This document shows positions 7,197 to 16,198 of a DNA stretch of 64,000 bases, piece by piece; positions within the stretch are counted from its first letter, which is position 1, and the number at the start of each line of letters is the position of its first letter. This stretch comes from DASRHG01 sp035650655 (GTDB lineage: Bacteria; Desulfobacterota; Binatia; DP-6), in NCBI GenBank assembly GCA_035650655.1, contig DASRHG010000097.1, positions 1 through 64,000 on the forward strand. The letters run 5' to 3'. The position numbers and the translations under genes were made by a program. The notes beneath the pieces were generated by a model. That model saw only the letters and a program-made list of their open reading frames with translations. It was not told where the DNA came from and did not search any database.

Positions 7197-7430
7197 ATGC
7201 GCTGTCCGTCGTGTCACCACGACAACGGGGCCGACCGTCGGTTCTGCACGCGGTGCGGCACCGGATTGGCCATGGGGTGTCCCTCCTGCGGCGTCCCGAT
7301 CGAGGCCGGCGGGAACTTCTGCGGCGGCCGCGGCGCGGCGCTGACGATCGGCGGGCGGACGACGACCCGCTCGCCGGCGCCGCTCCTCGCCGAGAACATC
7401 CACCGGGCGAAAGCCGCGGTGGAGGGCGGC
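7197..7430 (+). pseudogene. Double zinc-ribbon start of an adenylate/guanylate-cyclase-type ATPase, truncated
   Basis: The frame starts MRCPSCHHDNGADRRFCTRCGTGLAMGC and shows two zinc ribbons: CPSC and CTRC, then CPSC and a damaged CGGRG in which the final Cys has become Arg. It goes on to LLAENIHRAKAAVEG. In intact relatives this LAEKI-x4-AxxEGER helix leads directly into a class III cyclase domain followed by a large ATPase and TPR repeats. Here the similarity ends at about 7430 and the remains of an IS21 element begin at 7494. Only about 78 residues of a protein normally over 1000 long remain. The second ribbon may no longer hold zinc. Confidence 0.6.
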
Positions 7431-7493
7431 GTCCGATCGCTGGTGTGGGTTCTCACGAGCATTCCCCCCGGAGGTGTCCGCCTGCGTGACGGG

Positions 7494-8345
7494 TCAGCGT
7501 CTGTGGTTGCGCGTCCTCCTCGGGCTCTTCTTTGCGTCGGGTGAGGGTGGCGTGTCCAGTGTCGGCTTCTGACGCGTGCGATAGCTCTCAGCCGTCGACG
7601 ACCAGGTCGTAGGCGTTGTTGACGAAGCGATCGATCGCCGACTGGGCCCGCACGGGATCGGCGAAGGTGGCGAGCCACTCGTCCGGGCCGCGATTGGACG
7701 TGACGATGATCGAGCCGGCGCGATGGCGTTCGATCAGGATTTCGTAGGTGTTGCGGCTCTCCACGGGGTCGAGGGCGTCGAGACCGAAGTCGTCGAGGAG
7801 GAGGAGATCGACGGCGAGGAGTTTGCGGAGCGCGGCCTCGTAGGTGTGATCGAGTCGGGCCTGCTTTGCTGCTTGAGCAACCGATCCGCGGTGAGGGCGA
7901 GCACGGTGTAGCCGTGGCGACATGCGAGCCAGCCGAGCGCGTCGGCGAAAAACGTCTTGCCCACGCCGACGGGCCCGACGATGGCGACGTGCGCGTGGGC
8001 CTGGAGGAAGCGGAGGGCGACGAGCTCGTTCCAGAGCGCGCGGTCGTAGGTGACCTTGGCCGTCGCATCCCATTGCTCCAGCGCCATGCCCGGATCGAGG
8101 GGGGCGAGCGTGGCCCGCAACGTGACCGCGGCGCTGTCGCGGCGGGCGACCTCGTCGTGGAGCAGCAGCAGGAGGAAGTCCTGGGGGGCCATGTGCTGCT
8201 GACGGGCGCGGACGAGCCGCTCGGGTAGCGTATCGAGGCCGGCCGAGCGTGTACTCGGCGGAGGGGCGGAGGTAGCGGGCGAGCGGCAGCGCGGCCGGGA
8301 CGGCGGTCGGTGGGCGGCGCTCGCGGGACGGCGCTGGGTGCGCGC
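7494..8345 (-). pseudogene. istB: IstB ATPase of an IS21-family element, multiply frameshifted
   Basis: The minus strand carries a recognisable IstB, the AAA+ helper of IS21 transposition. RYLRPSAEYT and LPERLVRARQQHMAPQDFLLLLLHDEVARR form the start. HVAIVGPVGVGKTFFADALG is Walker A, and TADRLLKQ is followed, after a one-base loss near 7868, by ARLDHTYEAALRKL. The Walker B motif is LLLLDDFGLDALD, then VTSNRGPDEW follows. A second shift near 7588, one extra base, separates VVDG from ESYRTRQKPTLD, which runs on to a TGA at 7494-7496. A third shift is needed near 8250. With at least two clear frameshifts the gene is dead. Confidence 0.8.
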
Positions 8346-8662
8346 GTGCCGGCGGGTGCCCGCCTCCTCATGGCGCCACACGACGGCGCGGCCGCGGGCC
8401 TGGTCCAGCGTCGCGAGCCGCTCACCGGCGAAGCAGTCGTCGCGCACGTACGGCACCGAGCGCTCCACGCGCGCCTTGTCCGTCGGCCGGCGCACGCGGG
8501 CGGGATCAATGACGAAGCCGCGCGCCTGGGCATACTCAAGAAAGGCGACCACGACGCGCGGCTGGAGGGGATCGGCGGTCGTGATGAGCGCGGCCGTGTT
8601 ATCCGGGATCACGACACGGAACACGCCGCCGTAGAAGCGCCAGGCCGCCTCGCACGCCTCGA
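8270..8662 (-). pseudogene. istA: IstA transposase of an IS21-family element, C-terminal catalytic fragment
   Basis: A fragment of about 130 residues keeps the middle of the IstA integrase core. ACEAAWRFYGGVFRVVIPDNTAALI contains one catalytic Asp in the IPDN motif, then FLEYAQARGFVIDPARVRRPTDKARVERSVPYVRDDCF contains the catalytic Glu in KARVERSV. The helix-turn-helix and the first catalytic Asp of the DDE triad are missing: the sequence begins abruptly near 8662. The C-terminal domain is replaced by out-of-frame sequence before istB begins. The two genes were in the usual istA-istB order. Confidence 0.78.
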
Positions 8663-8710
8663 TCGCACTCCCCGAAGCACGGATAGACAAAGCGGTAGCG
8701 CGAGACGCCT

Positions 8711-8953
8711 TCAGTGGACGAAGCCCGGCGGTCGCCAGCCGTCCTGATAACACTCGTTACACGTCGGGAAGACCTTCGGACCCCCGTTCTCCATGCCGAC
8801 GAGGCCCCACGTCTCCCGCCAGACGCCACGATCTTCCGCATCGAGCGGATGAGGATGGCCGACTTCGGTCGGAATGCTCTTGCCGCAGTGGGCGCACACC
8901 GTGCGCAGCGCGGGGTTGGCTTCGGCTCGGAACTGCGATCCCTTCTGAGCCAT
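8711..8953 (-). CDS. Small zinc-binding protein, hypothetical
   Basis: This 80-residue protein begins MAQKGSQFRAEANPALRTVCAHCGKSIP and ends FPTCNECYQDGWRPPGFVH. Two CxxC pairs (CAHC and CNEC), about 47 residues apart, would form one zinc knuckle. A GAAGGG sequence lies just upstream of ATG 8953. The body has His, Asp and Trp residues but no known catalytic motif. The gene stands between the IS21 remnant and the Rieske gene, both on the same strand; with only about 46 bases to the latter, the two may share a transcript. No function is known to me. Confidence 0.6.
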   Translation of the reverse strand: MAQKGSQFRAEANPALRTVCAHCGKSIPTEVGHPHPLDAEDRGVWRETWGLVGMENGGPKVFPTCNECYQDGWRPPGFVH

Positions 8954-8999
8954 CGCCCTTCACCCAAGCCCGGGTACGGTCCAGCCGGTACCCTGTGAT

Positions 9000-9308
9000 T
9001 TACACCTCGACCTCGACGTCCGCTCCCTGCACGCGGACCGGGTAGCTCGCAACGCCGCGCGGCGCGGGTGGGCCGAGTACGGCGCCGGTCTTGACGTTGT
9101 AGATGGCCCCATGCCACGGGCACGTGACCTCCTCGCCCGACACCTCGCCCTCGGAGAGCGGGCCGCCACGGTGGGTGCACGTGTCGTCGATGGCGTAGAA
9201 GCTCCCCTCCAGGTTGAAGAGAGCGATCTTCTTCCCCGCCACCTCGACGCACTTTGCCGCGCCTGGAGCGAGGTCGGCGGTGCTTGCGATCTTGATGAAC
9301 TGCGCCAT
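9000..9308 (-). CDS. Rieske [2Fe-2S] ferredoxin
   Basis: The 102-residue protein starting MAQFIKIASTADLAPGAAK is a stand-alone Rieske ferredoxin. Cluster ligands are in CTHRGGPL and CPWHGAIYNV, giving the C-x-H and C-x2-H pairs with the normal spacing. The Leu/Gly-rich GGPLSEGEV loop between them is typical of ferredoxins that feed aromatic-ring dioxygenases or assist nitrite reductase-type enzymes. ATG 9308 has AGAGGAGG seven bases upstream, which decides against the longer frame beginning at 9341. No oxygenase or reductase gene is near, so its partner must be elsewhere. It should pass single electrons in the cytoplasm. Confidence 0.92.
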   Translation of the reverse strand: MAQFIKIASTADLAPGAAKCVEVAGKKIALFNLEGSFYAIDDTCTHRGGPLSEGEVSGEEVTCPWHGAIYNVKTGAVLGPPAPRGVASYPVRVQGADVEVEV

Positions 9309-9409
9309 GTGAACCTCCTCTGCCGCTCCGAACTGGATCACTGTCCCGCCCGCGACGAAAGACCCACCAAGGATCAGGCGCTGTCAGAAGGTCAGCTTGC
9401 CGAAGGCGG

Positions 9410-9650
9410 CCAGGCCCACGAAGCGACGCGCTCGCTTTCGGCCAGGCTTCGCTTCAGCGCATCGGTCAACAGAAGCTCGCCGAGGCCGCGCCTCTGAAGG
9501 TGCTCGTCGGCCGCCAAGCGTCCGATCAGCGTGGCCGGAACGGCGTCGTAGCGCGGGAGGCGTCTTGCCAGGTCCGGTGGCAGGTCGGCGCAACCGCGAC
9601 CCGCCTCCGTTCATCCTGCCCCACGAGCTCGCGGAGATAGCGGTCCAGCA
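9410..9650 (-). pseudogene. GNAT acetyltransferase toxin remnant (TacT type)
   Basis: Two pieces of one protein read in different frames. The first is LDRYLRELVGQDERRRVAVA. The second is DLPPDLARRLPRYDAVPATLIGRLAADEHLQRRGLGELLLTDALKRSLAESERVASWA. The second carries the GNAT acetyl-CoA loop in its usual Q/R-x-x-G-x-G/A form (QRRGLGELL). Intact TacT-like toxins, which acetylate charged tRNA, have about 25 residues between these two segments that are missing here. The end after VASWA is also out of frame. It lies directly downstream of a decayed DUF1778 antitoxin, the classical partner, so this was a TacA-TacT module. Confidence 0.65.
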
Positions 9651-9749
9651 CAAGGCGCGGTGCCGCACGAGAACGCCGCGCGGTTGTGGAATCGCGAAAG
9701 TCGCGCGACGGTGGTACGGCCACCCAGGGCGCGGACTCACCCGGCGGTG

Positions 9750-9985
9750 AGCCGCTTGTGCCGCTCGCCGGGCCTCACGAGCCGCACATTCGGCTTTGAG
9801 CCGGGCCGCGACGAACGTTTCCCGAACACGCTCGCTCAGGCGCAGAATGTTGTGCTCAGCGATGGTTCGCCGGCGGCCTGCTGCGCGCTCGTCAGCACGA
9901 AATCCGTCAAGCTTCGCAGGAGCCTCTTCTGCTCCCGCGTCGTCCTCACGTCGAACGGAAGACAACCGTACACTGGCCGACCTGC
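9750..9985 (-). pseudogene. DUF1778 (TacA-type) antitoxin remnant
   Basis: The minus strand reads LPFDVRTTREQKRLL, then RSLTDFVLTSAQQAA, and after a frame change RRTIAEHNILRLSERVRETFVAA. This is the ribbon-helix-helix antitoxin of the DUF1778 family, with the usual order of RxTxEQK, LTDFVLxSA and LSERD-x-F elements. About eight residues are missing between KRLL and RSLTDF, and one frameshift falls around 9890. The toxin fragment follows immediately on the same strand. Both genes are inactive. Confidence 0.6.
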
Positions 9986-10076
9986 GCGGATGGATGCAGG
10001 CACTCGCGCTCCCCCTGCCCCACCCACGTCGTGACCATCCGGTCGCCGACGGCCTCGCCGCCGCGGCCCCATTGCG

Positions 10077-10230
10077 TCAGACGAACACCTGGGCCGTCGC
10101 GCGGAGCGAGTTCCGCCACGCCGCCACCTCGCTCGGCGGCGGCTCGGAGCGGTAGTACTGGAAGAAGGCCGCCTCCAGCTTCTCGGCGATCTGGTTGTGA
10201 ACGGGATCGCGAATGAAACGGGTGGAGAGC
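10077..10230 (-). pseudogene. N-terminal fragment of a DUF2075-type helicase/nuclease
   Basis: Reading from about 10230 the frame gives STRFIRDPVHNQIAEKLEAAFFQYYRSEPPPSEVAAWRNSLRATAQVFV and a stop at 10077. The pattern F-x3-V-x2-N-x-I, then E-x2-(S/A)W-x-NSL matches the first helices of DUF2075 proteins, ATPases with a RecD-like core often found in defence settings. Only about 50 residues remain before the stop and no Walker motif follows. It overlaps the start of the next + strand gene, so a junction lies here. Confidence 0.45.
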
Positions 10231-11792
10231 CCCGCCCAGAGCCGCACGTCAGAGCTCGCTGTCCTTCCGGTTGCTGGCCCGCGCTTGCTCGACCGGGCAG
10301 CGTTCGGCGTTCACCCCGATCGCCGGGTCCTTCGCGGACGTCCAGTGGCCAAGCGCCGCACGCACCCGAGTCGACACTCTTGCACCTCCCCCACTGGAAG
10401 TGCTTTCCCCCACGCGGCGACGGTCCTGCGCGACGCGCTGGCGGCGCTCGATCCTTCCGAGTTTCAGGTGGAACGTGCACCTCTCGACCCCGCGGACTCG
10501 GAGCGTCCGCTCGCCCACCACCTCGCCATCGTCCTGATGACGGCTCTTCGCGGCGTGCCGGGCGACCGCGACGAGCGCCTCGCGAACCAGATAGGCGTCG
10601 TCAACCGCCTCCTCGCCCACCTCGGGAACGAGCTGGCCGCCGCGACATGGATCGCCTCGGAAGCGGTCGAACCCGAAGAGCTCCACGCCGTCGTGCAGCG
10701 GACCCTCACCACCGACACGCCGACACCCACCCGGCCGGGTATCCCGCTCTCGACGAGCGCGCTCCTCGTCAACGCACGCGGCGAGCACGGCATCGGCCAT
10801 GAGATCGCGCGCGAGCTTGCGTCGGCCGACGCCGTCGACCTCATCTGCGCCTTCATCCGTTGGCAGGGGCTGCGCCTTCTCGAGAAGCCGCTGAAGGCGC
10901 TCTGTGCAGGCGGCCGCCCGCTCCGCATCCTGACGACGGTGTACTGCGGCGCCACCGAAGCCCGCGCGCTGGACGCGCTCATCGATTGGGGCGCGCAGGT
11001 GAAAGTCTCGTACGACACCCAGCGCACACGGCTCCACGCCAAGGCGTGGCTGTTTCGCCGCACCACGGGCTTCTCGACGGCCTACATCGGATCGTCGAAT
11101 CTCTCCGCATCGGCGCTCCTCGACGGGCTCGAATGGAACGTCCGACTCTCGGCGATCGAGAACCGCCACGTCCTCGACCAGTTCGGAGCCGCGTTCGAAG
11201 CGTACTGGCAGGACCCGGAGTTCGAGACCTACTCGCACGCCGAGCGCCCGCGCTTCCAGAAGGCCGTTCACCGGCACACCACCGACGGGACGGACCCCAT
11301 CCTCGGTCTCGACCTGGAACCCTACCCTTTCCAGCGAGAGATCCTCGCCAAGCTCGAGGCCGAGCGCGTGCTGCACGGCCGGTGGAAGAACTTGGTCGTC
11401 GCGGCGACGGGTACGGGCAAGACGGTCGTCGCCGCGCGTGCGATCTCTTCTTCGTCACCACCGAGAAGTCCGCGCGCGACTACTCACCCACCACGATGTA
11501 CCGGGACTACGCGATCTCCCCCACGCTCTTCCACTGGGAGTCGCAGAGCACGACGGCGGCGGACTCGGTGACCGGGCGCCGCTACCAACGTCATCGCGAC
11601 CTCGGGACGAACGTCCTTCTGTTCGTTCGCAGGCGGAACGAGGACGATCGCGGCGTCGCCGCCCCCTACGTCTGCCTCGGCCTCGCGGACTACGTGCGTC
11701 ACGAAGGCGAGCGTCCGATGGCGATCACGTGGGCGCTTCGCCGTCCGATGCCGGCGGCGTTCTTTGCGGAGACGCGGCTGGCGGCGGCGTAG
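10213..11792 (+). pseudogene. PLD-nuclease/DEAD helicase/DUF3427 protein with its helicase core deleted
   Basis: The first frame runs to about 11440. It has an N-terminal helical part (LANQIGVVNRLLAHLG), a phospholipase-D-type nuclease domain (RLHAKAWLFRR, the HxK motif, then GSSNLS), and the start of a superfamily 2 helicase (YPFQREILAKLEAE with Walker A ATGTGKTVVAARA). The frame then changes and, from about 11445 to 11792, gives the C-terminal DUF3427 domain (SARDYSPTTMYRDYAISP, LFHWESQS, NVLLFVRRR, YVRHEGERPMAITW). The remaining helicase motifs, several hundred residues in full-length relatives, are gone. This is an internal deletion that kept both ends. Such proteins act in phage defence or DNA repair; this copy cannot unwind DNA. 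Confidence 0.8.
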
Positions 11793-12037
11793 CCGGTGGT
11801 GACGGCGGTCACCGCGCCCGCGGCGACAGGGCTGCTCCAGCCGCTCACGGCTCCTGCTGTCTTGCAAAGTGCCGGAGGGCGGCGAGGGCGTCCTCCAGGG
11901 CGGCGGTGACGAGCGAGATTCGTAGCGGCCGGGTGGAAGCGGGCGAGACGGGCCGCGGCCCCAAGCATCGTGTCGGGTGAGAGGCAAGGCGCCCCGCGTC
12001 GGTTGCGCCCGGTTCGCCCGGGGGCGAGAATCGCCCC

Positions 12038-12280
12038 GTGGGCGTGTCGGAGCGCGATCGCAGACGCTTCGCCCGGATCGGCGCGGCCATGGCGGAGAAG
12101 AAGGCCGCCCAGCGTCGGGACGCACTCCGCACGACGCCGGCCGAGCGGGTGGCCGCCGGCTTCCTGCTCGGCGCGGGACCGCGGTCGCCGGGCGCCGAGC
12201 GGGCGCTCGACGAGCGTGCCGCGGGCCAGCTCGAGCTCGCCCGCGCCGGCCGCCGCCTGCGGGTCCGCGATGGTCGATGA
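12038..12280 (+). CDS. Small basic protein preceding a nucleotidyltransferase (possible antitoxin-like partner)
   Basis: An 80-residue frame starts at GTG 12038 (or GTG 12044) and reads GVSERDRRRFARIGAAMAEKKAAQRRDAL, then TPAERVAAGFLLGAG. It is helical, strongly charged and overlaps the next gene by 11 bases. Small helical proteins of this kind, with RFxxIGxxxAEKKA-like starts, commonly sit just before stand-alone nucleotidyltransferases and may form a two-gene toxin-antitoxin-like unit with them. That reading is an inference from order and size. I see no enzymatic motif. Confidence 0.55.
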   Translation: MGVSERDRRRFARIGAAMAEKKAAQRRDALRTTPAERVAAGFLLGAGPRSPGAERALDERAAGQLELARAGRRLRVRDGR

Positions 12281-12839
12281 TCCGTTCGCCCTCCTGCGCG
12301 ATGCCGGCGCGGCGTGCCGCGAAGCCGGCGTCGCGTACGCGGTCATCGGGGCCGTGGCCCGCAACGCCTGGGCCTCGCCGCGTGCGACGGCCGACGTCGA
12401 TCTCGCTGCGGTGATCCCGAGCCGCGTCGTCTGCGACCGGCTGGTGGCCGCGTTGTCGGCACGCGGCTTCGTCGCCGTGCAGGTCGCCGGCGGCGAAGAC
12501 GACGAGCCGCCGGACCTGCTGCGTCTGGAGCGCCCGACCGGCGTGGTGCGCCGTCTCGACGTCCTCGTGGCGAAGACCGCCTTCGAGCGCGAGGCGGTGT
12601 CGAGCGCCGTGCCGTTCGACCTCGGCGGGATGCATCCGGTGGTCGGCCCCGAGCATCTCGTCGTCTACAAGCTCATCGCCGGGCGCCCGCAGGACCTGGA
12701 GGACGCCGCCGAGGTGGTCCGGACGCGCGCGCTGGACGGACGTCCGATCGCCGAGGACGTCGTCCGGCGGTGGGCCGCCGCGTGGGACGTCGCCGACCGG
12801 CTCGACGAGCTCCTCCGCCGGAGCGGCGAGCGCTCGTAG
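12270..12839 (+). CDS. Nucleotidyltransferase-fold protein (AbiEii / MNT-like)
   Basis: The 189-residue product has a polymerase-beta-type nucleotidyltransferase core: GAVARNAWASPRATADVDLAAVIP, in which DVDL supplies the two metal-binding Asp residues. A later acidic strand, VRRLDVLVAKTAFE, provides the third. After VVGPEHLVVYKLIAGRPQDLEDAAEVVRT comes the helix typical of AbiEii-type and related transferases. The Gly-Ser of the first motif is Gly-Ala here. Start ATG 12270 overlaps the small upstream gene, arguing for joint expression. Such enzymes transfer nucleotides to RNA or protein targets; some are toxins. It belongs to the same broad family as the broken copy near 3.6 kb. Confidence 0.78.
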   Translation: MVDDPFALLRDAGAACREAGVAYAVIGAVARNAWASPRATADVDLAAVIPSRVVCDRLVAALSARGFVAVQVAGGEDDEPPDLLRLERPTGVVRRLDVLVAKTAFEREAVSSAVPFDLGGMHPVVGPEHLVVYKLIAGRPQDLEDAAEVVRTRALDGRPIAEDVVRRWAAAWDVADRLDELLRRSGERS

Positions 12840-12922
12840 CCCGTCAGCCGCTGTCGTGAGCGCGTCGCCGGCGTCGCGCCGCGTCTTGCGCGACGCGCGC
12901 GCCTCGACGATGAAGCGCGACG

Positions 12923-15900
12923 GTGGCGCCGACGTTCACCTGCCTCGCGAGCCCCGACGCGCTCGCCGCCTGGCTCGCGGCTCGTCTCGATCGCATTCCC
13001 CGCACGCTCGGGCGCACCGCGACCGTCGTCGTCCCCGCGCACGGGCTGGCGCACCAGCTCCGCCGCGACGCCGTCCTCGCCGGCGACCCGGGGCGCGTCC
13101 TCGGCGTCCGCTTCCGTCGTCTGGACGACGTCGCGCGCGACGTCCTCGCGCGTGCGGGACGCGACGTCGACGGCGGCGGCGACGCGTTCCGCCTCGCCAC
13201 CCTGCGCGCCGTGCTCGCCTCGGGGCGCGCCGCGACCCTCGGGCTCCGCTATCTCGAGCCGGCGGCGCTCGCCGCCGGGCCGGGATGGGCGGACGCGATC
13301 GCGGCGACGATCGACGACCTCGAGTCGGCCGGGCTCTCGTGCGAGGACCTCGCACGCCTCGCCGACGGCGGCGGCGACCGGCTGCACGACCTCGCGGTCC
13401 TCTGGCGCACCGCGGACGCGGACCGTCCGGCGACGACCCGGTCCTCCGCCGCGCTCCGCTCCGAGGCCGCCGCCGCGGCCGGCGCCGACGCCGCCGTCGT
13501 CCGGCCGCTCGGCACCGTCCTCGTCGTCCTCGGCCTCCGTCCGACGACCGCCGAGCTGCGTCTCGTCGCGGCACTCCGGCCGGCCGCGGTGGCGCTGCTC
13601 CTCGGACGCCCGGAGCGCGACCCCGCGGTCCGCCGCGCCGAGCGCGTCCGCGCGGTGCTGGGCGCGACGCCCGAGCCGGACGCCCCGCCGCCGGCCGCCG
13701 GGCGACGCGAGATCGACCTCGTCCGCGCGTATCTCTTCGCGGAGCCGGGCGTGCTCGCGCGGCCGGATCGTCCGCGGTCGGCCGGTCCCGACGGTACGGT
13801 CGCGCTCGAGCACCATCCCGGCGTGCCGCAGGAGATCGACGCCGCCGTCGGCTGGGTGCTGGAGGAGGTGATCGAGCGACGGACGCCGCTCGAGGACGTG
13901 GCGCTCATCGTCCCCGCACGCGACCCGCTCGCCGGTCTCGTCGCGGCGGCGCTCGAGCGCGCCGACAAGGGGCCGGAGGGCGCCGCGCGCGGCATCCCGG
14001 CGTACGTCGCGGGCGGCCTCCCGGTGACGGCGTCGCCGTCGGGCGCCGTCCTCCTCCAGCTCCTCCTGGCGCTCCGCGACGGCCTCGAGGGCGAGCGGAC
14101 GATCGCGCTTCTCCCGCACCTCCGCCTGACGGACGACGCCCGGCACCTGAGCGAGGCGGCGGCGAGCGACCTCGTGTGGCGGAGCGGCGTCGTCGGCGGC
14201 ACGCCGGGGAACCGCGCGCGGGGGCGGGAGTGGCCGGCGAAGCTCCGCGCGCGCCGCGACGCCCTGCGCGCGCTCCTGGCGCGCATGCCGGACACCGACG
14301 GCCGCCCCGACGACGACCCGGACAAGGCCCGCTGGGCGATCGAGCGCGCCGACGCCGCGCGGCTCGAGGCCGACATCACGGCCGTCCTTCCCGCGGTCGA
14401 GGCGCTGACCGCGCTGGCGGGTCGCGTGCTCGACGGCGCGCCGCTCGCGACGATCTGGGCGGAGGTCCGCGGGTTCGCCGCGCGGTGGTGCCGCCTCCCG
14501 CCCGACCCGCCGCACGCAACAGCGCTCCTCGACGCCGCGGTGGCGCCGGTCGCAACGGCGCCGCTCGCCGGGCGCGACGCCGTCGACCACCTGCGCGCCA
14601 CGCTCGAAGGGCTCCGCCACCCGCACGGCCGCTTCGGCGAGCCGCGGGTCTTCGTCGGCACCGCGGCCGACGCGACGGGCCTCCGCTTCCGGGCCGTCCG
14701 CATCGTCGGCGCGGTCGAGGGCGCGATCCCCGGTGCGCCGCGGGAGGACCCGCTCCTGCCCGACGACGTCCGCGACCGGGTCGAGGCGGGCGGCCCCGCC
14801 GACTGCCTCCTCGACCGCGCCGGCGACCGCGTGATCCGCGAGACGCACGAGACGTTCCTCGCCGCCGTCGCGGCGGACGAGCGCCTTGCGATCAGCGCGC
14901 CGCGGCGGTGGGTGGACGACACGGACCGCGAGCTCGCCGGTCTCGTGCTGGAGGCCGCGGTGGCGCTCGGGCGGCCCGTGCCCGAGACGCGCGAGGCCGA
15001 GCCGGTTCCGTCGCTCGCGAGCCTCCGCCGGCTCTACGTCGGGCTCGGCCGCGACGCGCGCGTGGCGGCCGACGTCGCGCGTCCGGCCGCGCGCCGGCTC
15101 GCGCTCCGCGCCGTCGCTGCCGCCGGCGGGACGCGCGTCCCCGCGGCGTGGCTCGTCCCGGAAGACGGCGTCCGCTCGCTCGCGCGCCTCCGGGCGATCG
15201 CGGCGGGCCGCGAGGCGGCGGCGCTCGGCGTCGACGACGGCGTCCTCGGCGGGGCGGCCGCGGCGCTCCGCCTCCCCGGGCTCGCGCCCGAGCGCGGCAT
15301 CTCGGCGTCGGCGCTCGCGATGCTCCTCGGCTGCCCGCACCGGTTCCTGCTGGAGCGCGTGCTGCGCCTCCGTGCGCCCGGAGCGCGCCCGTCCACCCGC
15401 GAGATCGCGCCGCGCGAGTACGGCTCGCTCCTCCACCGCGTGCTGGAGGACTTCTTCCGGGAGCACGGGCGGGCCTTCTGTGCGCGGGAGCGGACGCTCG
15501 ACGCGTGGACGCGCGTCGCGTGGGCGATCGGCGAGGCGGCGTTCGAGGCGTTCCTCGGCGAATACGCGCTCGCCGACGACGGGACGGTCGCCGCCCAGAA
15601 GGCGCGCCTCCGACGCGATCTGGGCGACCAGCTCCGCGCCGCGTGGCGCGACGGCGCGCCGGCGGAGCTGGTCGGCGTGGAGCAGGGCTTCGCGGGGGTG
15701 CCGGTGGCGCTCGACGGCGGGGGGACTCTCTGGGTGCAGGGCCGGATCGACCGCATCGAGCGGACGGCGGACGGGCTCGTCATCCGGGACGTGAAGAGCG
15801 GGAAGTCGAAGGTGGGCGAGGAGACGTCCGTCGCGCTGGACCTCCAGATCGCGCTCTACGCGCTCGTCGCGCCGGACGTCGTCCCCGGCGCCCCGGTCGG

Positions 15901-16198
15901 GTCGGCGGGCTACGTGTACAGCGTCCGCGCGGGCGACGCCGAGCGCGCGTTCGCCGGCCCGGCGCTCCGGGAGCTCACGGCCGCCGCGCGCGGGTGGCTC
16001 GGCCTCGCCGCGGAGCTGCTCGAGACGCGGAGCTTCCCGCACGCTCCCGACGACGAGGCCTGCCGGTACTGCGACTTCGCGGCCGTCTGCGGCGACGCCG
16101 CGGCGACGGTCGCGCGGAAGCTCGCGGGCGCCCCGGCGGGAAGCCTCGCGGCGCGCGTCGCCGCGCACTGGGGCGGGGAGGCCGATGGCGACGCCTGA
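12923..16198 (+). CDS. addB: AddB-like ATP-dependent nuclease subunit
   Basis: This 1091-residue protein is the AddB-type partner of a double-strand-break resection complex. The N-terminal two-thirds is a degenerate UvrD-like helicase fold that scans for regulatory sequences. The C-terminal part is a PD-(D/E)XK nuclease: YGSLLHRVLEDFF, then GRIDRIERTADGLVIRDVKSGK with the catalytic Asp and Lys, and LDLQIALYALV. Four Cys for an iron-sulfur cluster are present: Cys 804 in GCPHRFLLERVL and Cys 1047, 1050 and 1056 in CRYCDFAAVC. The start is GTG 12923; no in-frame ATG fits better. The gene overlaps addA by 14 bases, so the subunits are co-translated. Confidence 0.85.
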   Translation: MAPTFTCLASPDALAAWLAARLDRIPRTLGRTATVVVPAHGLAHQLRRDAVLAGDPGRVLGVRFRRLDDVARDVLARAGRDVDGGGDAFRLATLRAVLASGRAATLGLRYLEPAALAAGPGWADAIAATIDDLESAGLSCEDLARLADGGGDRLHDLAVLWRTADADRPATTRSSAALRSEAAAAAGADAAVVRPLGTVLVVLGLRPTTAELRLVAALRPAAVALLLGRPERDPAVRRAERVRAVLGATPEPDAPPPAAGRREIDLVRAYLFAEPGVLARPDRPRSAGPDGTVALEHHPGVPQEIDAAVGWVLEEVIERRTPLEDVALIVPARDPLAGLVAAALERADKGPEGAARGIPAYVAGGLPVTASPSGAVLLQLLLALRDGLEGERTIALLPHLRLTDDARHLSEAAASDLVWRSGVVGGTPGNRARGREWPAKLRARRDALRALLARMPDTDGRPDDDPDKARWAIERADAARLEADITAVLPAVEALTALAGRVLDGAPLATIWAEVRGFAARWCRLPPDPPHATALLDAAVAPVATAPLAGRDAVDHLRATLEGLRHPHGRFGEPRVFVGTAADATGLRFRAVRIVGAVEGAIPGAPREDPLLPDDVRDRVEAGGPADCLLDRAGDRVIRETHETFLAAVAADERLAISAPRRWVDDTDRELAGLVLEAAVALGRPVPETREAEPVPSLASLRRLYVGLGRDARVAADVARPAARRLALRAVAAAGGTRVPAAWLVPEDGVRSLARLRAIAAGREAAALGVDDGVLGGAAAALRLPGLAPERGISASALAMLLGCPHRFLLERVLRLRAPGARPSTREIAPREYGSLLHRVLEDFFREHGRAFCARERTLDAWTRVAWAIGEAAFEAFLGEYALADDGTVAAQKARLRRDLGDQLRAAWRDGAPAELVGVEQGFAGVPVALDGGGTLWVQGRIDRIERTADGLVIRDVKSGKSKVGEETSVALDLQIALYALVAPDVVPGAPVGSAGYVYSVRAGDAERAFAGPALRELTAAARGWLGLAAELLETRSFPHAPDDEACRYCDFAAVCGDAAATVARKLAGAPAGSLAARVAAHWGGEADGDA

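Larger units (their letters stand above)
7494..8662 (-). mobile_element. Eroded IS21-family element
   Basis: Remains of istA and istB in tandem define an IS21-type element of which about 1.2 kb is left out of roughly 2.5 kb. I could not identify inverted repeats at either side. It abuts a truncated zinc-ribbon cyclase gene on the left and a small intact gene on the right. Confidence 0.75.
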
